64,000 nt of DNA from Typhlomys cinereus (lineage: Eukaryota; Chordata; Mammalia; Rodentia; Platacanthomyidae), in the NCBI GenBank assembly GCA_023101885.1, contig JALPQD010000401.1:1922001-1986000 (forward strand), written 5' to 3'. The notes beneath the pieces were generated by a model. It ran no database searches. It was not told the origin of the DNA and saw nothing but the letters and a program-made list of their open reading frames with translations. Made by a program: the position numbers and the translations under genes. This document shows positions 58,725-64,000 of the stretch, piece by piece. The stretch's first letter is position 1. The number at the start of each line of letters is the position of its first letter.

Positions 58725-58860
58725 TCAAGAGGGAAGGAGGAAGAGAGGGAGGGAGGAAGAGAGGGAAGGAGAGAGGGAGGGAGGGAGGGAGGAAAACAGG
58801 GATTAGTACTCAATATGCTTGTAAAAGTTAAAAAAATAAAAATATAAAATTAAAAAATTA
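58725..58860 (+). mobile_element. L1 3' tail with (GGGA)n tract
   Basis: A purine stretch of GGGAGG/GAGA units is followed by gattagtactcaatatgctt and gtaaaagttaaaaaaataaa. The same tail (gtactcaatatgcttgtgaa) occurs at 59,389, so both are the end of one L1 subfamily. Confidence 0.6.
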
Positions 58861-59149
58861 TTTGTCAGATGAAAAAATATTTGTAAAACTGCTTTTTAAA
58901 CTAAGTATTGAAGGAATCTATATTTTACTAGCTCTCTCAGTACTATGAAATAGCAACACAAAAAACTACTCAAGGAACACTTTATAACATTTTCATACAT
59001 ATTATATCTAGTGTCTTAGTGAATTTCATTATATTGGCACATTTTTCAATGTGTACTTTGTTCTTAAAAATATAAGCAGGAATTTAGGAGTGAGACTTAT
59101 CCTTACCAGATCTGCGTAATGACTGACATACCAACATGCCCCCATAAAA
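58861..59149. other. Unassigned AT-rich DNA
   Basis: No feature recognised. Confidence 0.4.
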
Positions 59150-59430
59150 TATCGAGGAACTTAAGAGAGATAAGCATAAACAGTGGAAACCTTGGGGGCT
59201 AAAGCTGGATGAGGGGAAATGCCTCTATTAGTGGGGTGGCCCAGAGAGAGGCAACTTGACAAGCCACAGGAGCCTGAACCCTCATAGGAGTAGCAACAAG
59301 CCAAAAGGAACCCTGGGATCCATAGAAGCAGATAGGCAGGAGGGTGGGATTGATTGGGGGAAAAGACAATGGAGGGAAGCAGGGATAAGTACTCAATATG
59401 CTTGTGAAAATAGAAAAAAAAAGACAAACC
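59150..59430 (+). mobile_element. L1 3' end fragment, plus orientation
   Basis: ggaacttaagagagataagc, ggatgaggggaaatgcctct, then a G-rich stretch (aggcaggagggtgggattga) and agtactcaatatgcttgtga with an A tail. The order fits an L1 3' UTR of an older subfamily. Confidence 0.6.
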
Positions 59431-59458
59431 AGAGAGGGAGAAAAATATAGAGGGGTTA

Positions 59459-59600
59459 GGGGCTGAGGAGATGGCTCAGTGGTTAAAGCACTTGTTTTAC
59501 AAGCAAATGGAGTAGAATTCAAATCCCCAGACCCCACATAAAATGATAGATGAGTATGGTGGCCTGCCTGTACATTCCCAACCCTAGGATGATATATTTT
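59459..59600 (+). repeat. B2/B4-related SINE head
   Basis: ggggctgaggagatggctca, gtggttaaagcacttgtttt and tcaaatccccagaccccaca form a tRNA-like head. The body then reads gagtatggtggcctgcctgt. The subfamily is unclear. Confidence 0.65.
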
Positions 59601-60754
59601 TATTTCCAAGAGTTTTGAGAGCTGATGCCTTGAAAGAAACTGGCCCTGTGTCCTGATCAGAGGAAGCTATAGTTACTGATCTAACACTGTCAAAACATGC
59701 ATTTCACATCACCAAACCATCTTCCCTAGACAGAAAAGTCTCAGTGTTGTTCCACGCTGCTAGTGAACTGGCAAATTCTCCTGAGGCACCTGGAGGTGAC
59801 TCATGGCAAGACACAGCAAGAACAGAGCGGGACATCTGTTTGCTGTAGTGTCCAAGTAGCACATGGAACTTTGAGTTGACTGAAGAACACAAGTTTAAGA
59901 CTGGGGTCTGAGTCAGAGGAGGGGAACCATTCACAAAGGGGTCCAGGCCTATGGAGAGTTTGATCTTTATAGGCAAGAGGAAAGTCAAACTCAGGTCAGC
60001 TGACCTGAGCATCAGGTGGCATGGATAGAAGTAGAAAACAAAAAGGAGGTCATTCTGGAGAAGAAGTCTAACTGGTAAATGTGTAGATTTAAATATATGG
60101 TTGTTGAAGGATATTTGGTGCCAGGGTGGGGCAGGGGCTCCGTTGCAGGATTAGTGAAGTGTTTGGAGCCAGTGACACTTATCACTTGTCCCCACCCACT
60201 GGCTCCTGCCCACACCTTCTTTTGTGGATCTTTGCCCAGACTATCTGCATTTCAGTGGCATCCGCAGCTCTGCTCCTTTCCTTATCTGCAGAGTGTGAGG
60301 CACAGTAGAAGTCAGGTCCAGAGGGAGAGCTTTTACTCTAGCCAGCAGGTGTAGTTAAGCAAAGAAGCCCCAGGCCTCTCAGAATCTAGAAGGTCTCTAT
60401 GAAACAGAGGAAAAGGTCAAATCTATATTGACAAGGACCAACCTTCTCACCCACTCACCAATCCATCCTCTCAGAGTTTGAGGCTTGGAGGTGGTGAGAC
60501 CATCTGAAGAGATGTTAACCCAGGTCGACTTCATTCCCTGCAGATGCCAGTTCATGGGGCCCTTCCCTACTCTCCGTAAGTGCCCCAGATGGCATAGCTA
60601 TTCAGTGATTCAGTACCTTCCACTGATGTACCAAACAAAGCATCAGAAGATGACTGACAGATGACCAAATAAAATGGAGATTGTGTGAAAGATTAATGCA
60701 GCATAATTTTCAGGATTTTGTGGGATTTTTTTCCATGTGGATGTACTTTTCAAA
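59601..60754. other. Unassigned DNA, no gene seen
   Basis: No exon or clear repeat. Frames at 59,704-60,012 (-) and 60,079-60,354 (+) have no family signature. Confidence 0.45.
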
Positions 60755-61027
60755 AAAAAAAAGAGTTTACACATTTATTTATTTATTTGTCTGTTTGTTT
60801 GTTTATATACTGTGTGTGTGTGTGTGTGTGTGTGTAAAAGAGCACTGTATATGTGCCTGTGGAGGCCCAAGAGTGACTTTGGGGATCATCCTGGATTGCT
60901 CTACCTCCTTTTTGCATTGGTTAGAACTGCAGACCGATGCCATTTCCACTTGGTGTTTTTCACATGAGATCTGGGATCTGAACTCAGGTCCTCAGAGGCT
61001 TAAAACTTGAGCCATCTCTCCAGCTCT
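60755..61027 (-). repeat. B2-like SINE, older copy, minus orientation
   Basis: In reverse: a T/TTTG-rich and GT tail, ctgtggaggcccaagagtga, gctctacctcctttttgcat, gatctgggatctgaactcag and gagccatctctccagctc. It carries the long 3' body of the older subfamily. Confidence 0.8.
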
Positions 61028-61479
61028 TGATATATGTTTTTGAGTGTCCAAGAATAATATGTAGCAGTTCTCATATGTCCTATAGAAGTTGCTAGCATCT
61101 AATTTTTTACCCAAACTATCAAATTTATTTAATCTCCTACCCCAGTATCTCAGAATGTGACTTCTAAATGGTGATTAAGGTTATATGAGGTCATCAGGAT
61201 AGGCCTCCATCCAATGTAACTTGTGTGCTCGTGAGACATGGATTAGGTCTCATAGACCCAGGCATGTGCATACACAGATAAGTAACCACAGGAACATATG
61301 AAAAAGGCTCAGAAGAAACCATATATGCTAATTCCTTGGCTTCAACATCTAGTCTCCAGTATAATAAGACAATCAATTTCCGTTGCTCAAGTCATCTACT
61401 CTGAGGCATTTTGTTGTGCCAATCCTAGCAAACTAACACAGAAGTCCCTGAATATATTTTTAGTATTTACTTACCTATT

Positions 61480-61818
61480 GCATATGTATGTAGAGGAGTG
61501 CATGTATGAGTGTACGCATGTTTGCATGTGTGGGGGTGCATGTGGAAGGCCCAAGGGTAATATCAGAAACATCTTCAATTTCTCTTCCTCCATTTTATTC
61601 TTTTTGAGACAGTGTCTCTAATCAAACCCAGACCTCACTAATAAGTCTGGTCTTGTCAGCCAGTTTTCTCTGAGGGCTCCCAGTCTCTGCCTTTCAAGGC
61701 TGGAATAACAGGCAAGCTGCCAGATCCATCCAGCAGCATTTTATGTGGGATCTGGGGATCTGGTCCCTCTCCTAGATGGCAGGTGCTTTAATCACTGAGC
61801 CCTCTCCCCTAGCACCCA
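61480..61818 (-). repeat. B4-type SINE, minus orientation
   Basis: ggggtgcatgtggaaggccc, ttttgagacagtgtctctaa, gctggaataacaggcaagct, gtgggatctggggatctggt and cactgagccctctcccctag follow the reverse B4 order. Confidence 0.75.
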
Positions 61819-61982
61819 TTACTACATCAATGATCAGTTTTGGATATGCTGGAATAGAATTAATAATCATTTTGATACCATTTTATTGAAGCAGTCTAGA
61901 CATTTGCTCACTTATTTATTATCTAGTGTTGCTGATTGATAAGCATAAAATTTCCCTACCTTCATATGAGTCCTTCATGCCT

Positions 61983-62789
61983 TGCTGGGGTTTGGATGAG
62001 GTTGTCTCGACCAAGACTGGTAAGGCAGGTTTCTATTGGAATGCTGAATTTAGTTAGCTGTGTTGATATGAAGCAATAGTAGAACCTTTAAGAGATAATG
62101 CCTAGTAGGGTTCTTTGGATTGCTTCACTTCCAAGGGTACTTTGTGGAGTAAGTGAGCTCCTGTGAGAGCAAGTTGTTACAAAATGGCAAGATTGCCCCC
62201 CCCCACACCAGTTTCTGGCTTCTTGCCTCACCCTAAAATCGTTCTTGCAAGTGTTCCTACCATTGTAACACCATCCACCATGAGGTTGTCATTAGAGACC
62301 AAACTCATGGAGCCTCCTGGATGGACATTTGACCTCTGAAAGAGTGAACCACATAGGCTCTTTCGAGTTACACATTTCATTATCATCTTCCCTTGACTGC
62401 AAAGCCTACAGTATTGACGACATGTTCAGATATTTTAAATTTTTTTTTTTATTATTATTTATTCAGCTGTGTGCATGTGCGTATGTATGTGCGTGTGTGT
62501 GTGTGTGTCTGTGTATGTGTAGAACCACGGACGAATTCCGAAACCACCATGGACCGCCTCCACCTCCTTCTGCCCCGGGATTCACAGGCTCCGCCCTACC
62601 AGGACCAGAAGCGCAAGGCCGCCCCGCTTCTGCCTGGCGTCTATACGTGGGATCTGGGATCCGAACTCAGGACCTTCCGCCTGCAAGGCGGAGGCTTAAC
62701 CCCTGAGCCACCTCTCCAGCCCCCCATGTTCAGATATTTTATTGAGCCGCGGGTATTTTGTTGTAGCAATGGAAAATGGACTAATGCAC
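61983..62789 (+). mobile_element. MaLR-type solo LTR, interrupted by a young SINE
   Basis: The left part starts tgctggggtttggatgaggt and runs to 62,437. The LTR resumes after the SINE with ttgagccgcgggtattttgt and tgtagcaatggaaaatggac, then taatgcaca, the typical MaLR end. The LTR is older than the inserted SINE. No retroviral interior is attached. Confidence 0.7.
62438..62724 (-). mobile_element. Young B2-like SINE with perfect target-site duplication, minus orientation
   Basis: In reverse it reads from gggctggagaggtggctcag through ggtcctgagttcggatccc, giving intact A- and B-box regions, to a GC-rich body, a GT/CA-rich stretch and a TAA/A tail seen as T-rich on plus. A perfect 17-base duplication, catgttcagatatttta, flanks it at 62,421-62,437 and 62,725-62,741. 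By eye it differs from 24,441-24,728 at only about a dozen positions, so both come from one young source lineage. Confidence 0.93.
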
Positions 62790-63834
62790 ATGATTCATAT
62801 AAATCCTCAAACTGCCAGTCTCTGCTAGGACACCTGTGTATGAAAAAACACTTGTGTATTCTGGCTGCATTCTAAACAGGACCCTCCATACATGAAGCTG
62901 GGCTGGAACTGTATTTCCTCCAGAAAAATTGGTGAAACTGAGAAGACAGGCATAAAATGTTTGTCACCAAGGAATCAACGTTGGGCCAGCTCGCATGCAG
63001 TGTCATGCAACTGTGGGGTCATTTTATTGGCACAGGGCAGCTCTTCCAGCTCCCATAGAACTGTTTCTTCAGCATCTTCAAAACTTAGGTTCAGTTTGCT
63101 AGCAGTTCTGTCGTGATGTCACCTTCACGGTCATTGGTAGAGAGGTCTGGACGTGGGGAAAATCAAAGCAGAAAGCATCGGTTGTGGTTTACCCATGTGG
63201 GTTCCATCCATAGGTGTTATTTTGCATTTGTCCTGTCGCCCATCCTGGCCTTCCATTTCCTCTTCATGCATCCGTCACTGCTGGCCTCGAGATGACAGGA
63301 CATTCAGACTTTTAGCCAGCTCCTAGAATCATATTAGTGCTATATCCCTATGACAACTTTGTAGTTATGCTTCCTGATCAAACTTTAATGGATAGAAAAT
63401 TGGAGAACACAGTAGGAGCAGCTATCATAAAAATGTAAAATGTGCGTCACTGGGCTTTGGGGCAGTGGATAGAAGGTGGATGGGCTTTGAGAGTCTGAGA
63501 AGGATAAGTAAGTATGAGGAAACTATTATTGGAATCTAATTGAATCTAAATTATGTTATGGGAAGTTCAGCAACATTGAAACCTGGGAGAACTTGAAAAA
63601 TAGAAAAGGCATCAATGAATGCTATATAATTCAGAGATTTCCAGATATAGTGTCAAAAATGCCACTTGGCTTCGGGCTGCCACAGTACAACAAGAGAGAA
63701 CAGAGATGAGCCAAAGATAGTTTGATATATAAAGGTGGCAAAACTTGCTGGATTTCACAATGAGATGGGTTCTCAGTCCCATCTTCTCCACATGCATGTA
63801 ATCTAAAATTAAGGCATGACATCTGATCCTAGCA
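62790..63834. other. Unassigned DNA, no gene seen
   Basis: No recognised exon or repeat. Confidence 0.45.
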
Positions 63835-63962
63835 TGAGTACTTATTATTGTCACCACTCAAGGGGCTAAGAGAGGAGGGTTACAAGTTCAAGGCCTATCT
63901 GGGCTACAGGGAATTCAAGGCCAAAGAGAGCAACTTAGATCCTATTTCAAAAAAAAAAAAAA
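63835..63962 (+). repeat. B1 SINE with poly(A) tail
   Basis: tgtcaccactcaaggggcta, gagaggagggttacaagttc, aaggcctatctgggctacag and an A run follow B1. It lacks the first bases of the consensus. Confidence 0.75.
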
Positions 63963-64000
63963 ACTGAAAAGAAGTCTGGGTATGCAGTAGACGCACGGTA

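Noticed and set aside
62329..62875. Plus-strand frames of 125 and 160 codons
   Set aside because: They run through the minus-oriented SINE and its GT-rich tail, the same text as in the copy at 24,441.

Overview
The window looks like mammalian nuclear DNA from a rodent, most likely a muroid or related myomorph lineage that is neither mouse nor rat. The grounds are dispersed elements related to rodent B1, B2, B3, B4 and ID SINEs, MaLR-type LTRs, rodent-style L1 3' tails with G-rich 3' UTRs, older mammalian MIR and L2 fragments, many (CA)n tracts, and strong CpG depletion outside one island. The youngest SINE subfamily is B2-like but differs from the mouse and rat B2 I know; a spalacid-type rodent is one guess, not a demonstrated assignment.

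No complete protein-coding gene could be recognised on either strand. The open reading frames are short and lack family signatures. Most fall in SINEs, (CA)n tracts, LTR-like repeats or the GC-rich island.

Layout. Positions 1-41,800 are AT-rich, repeat-littered DNA without a recognised exon, compatible with an intergenic region or a very long intron. Positions about 41,880-43,920 form a CpG island in two dense lobes (41,880-42,870 and 43,540-43,920), separated by a CpG-poor spacer with a CCT-rich tract and a CAG-rich tract. The island is the only strong promoter candidate. In lobe A a reverse CCAAT box lies about 250 bases upstream of a near-consensus minus-strand splice donor (41,809), as expected for a leftward-transcribed 5' untranslated first exon. 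Lobe B carries another CCAAT box and a composite ETS/IRF-like site. The gene could not be named. Positions 44,000-64,000 are again repeat-rich and hold one clear gene-derived feature: a CKS2 processed pseudogene (52,194-52,779) with 79 collinear codons, three in-frame stops, 3' UTR, poly(A) and target-site duplications.

Recent insertions include two near-identical SINEs with perfect 15-17 base target-site duplications (24,441-24,728 plus; 62,438-62,724 minus, nested in an older LTR) and a 5'-truncated L1 3' end with a 16-base duplication (49,400-49,948 minus). I found no CRISPR array, prokaryotic system, intact retrovirus or obvious novel system. The items most worth checking are the unnamed CpG-island promoter, the young SINE subfamily, a 32-base perfect direct repeat containing a palindrome (57,100 and 57,905), and a long element with possible inverted ends at 29,185. 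Repeat names rest on recall of consensus sequences, without a library search, and repeat ends are approximate unless a duplication is given.
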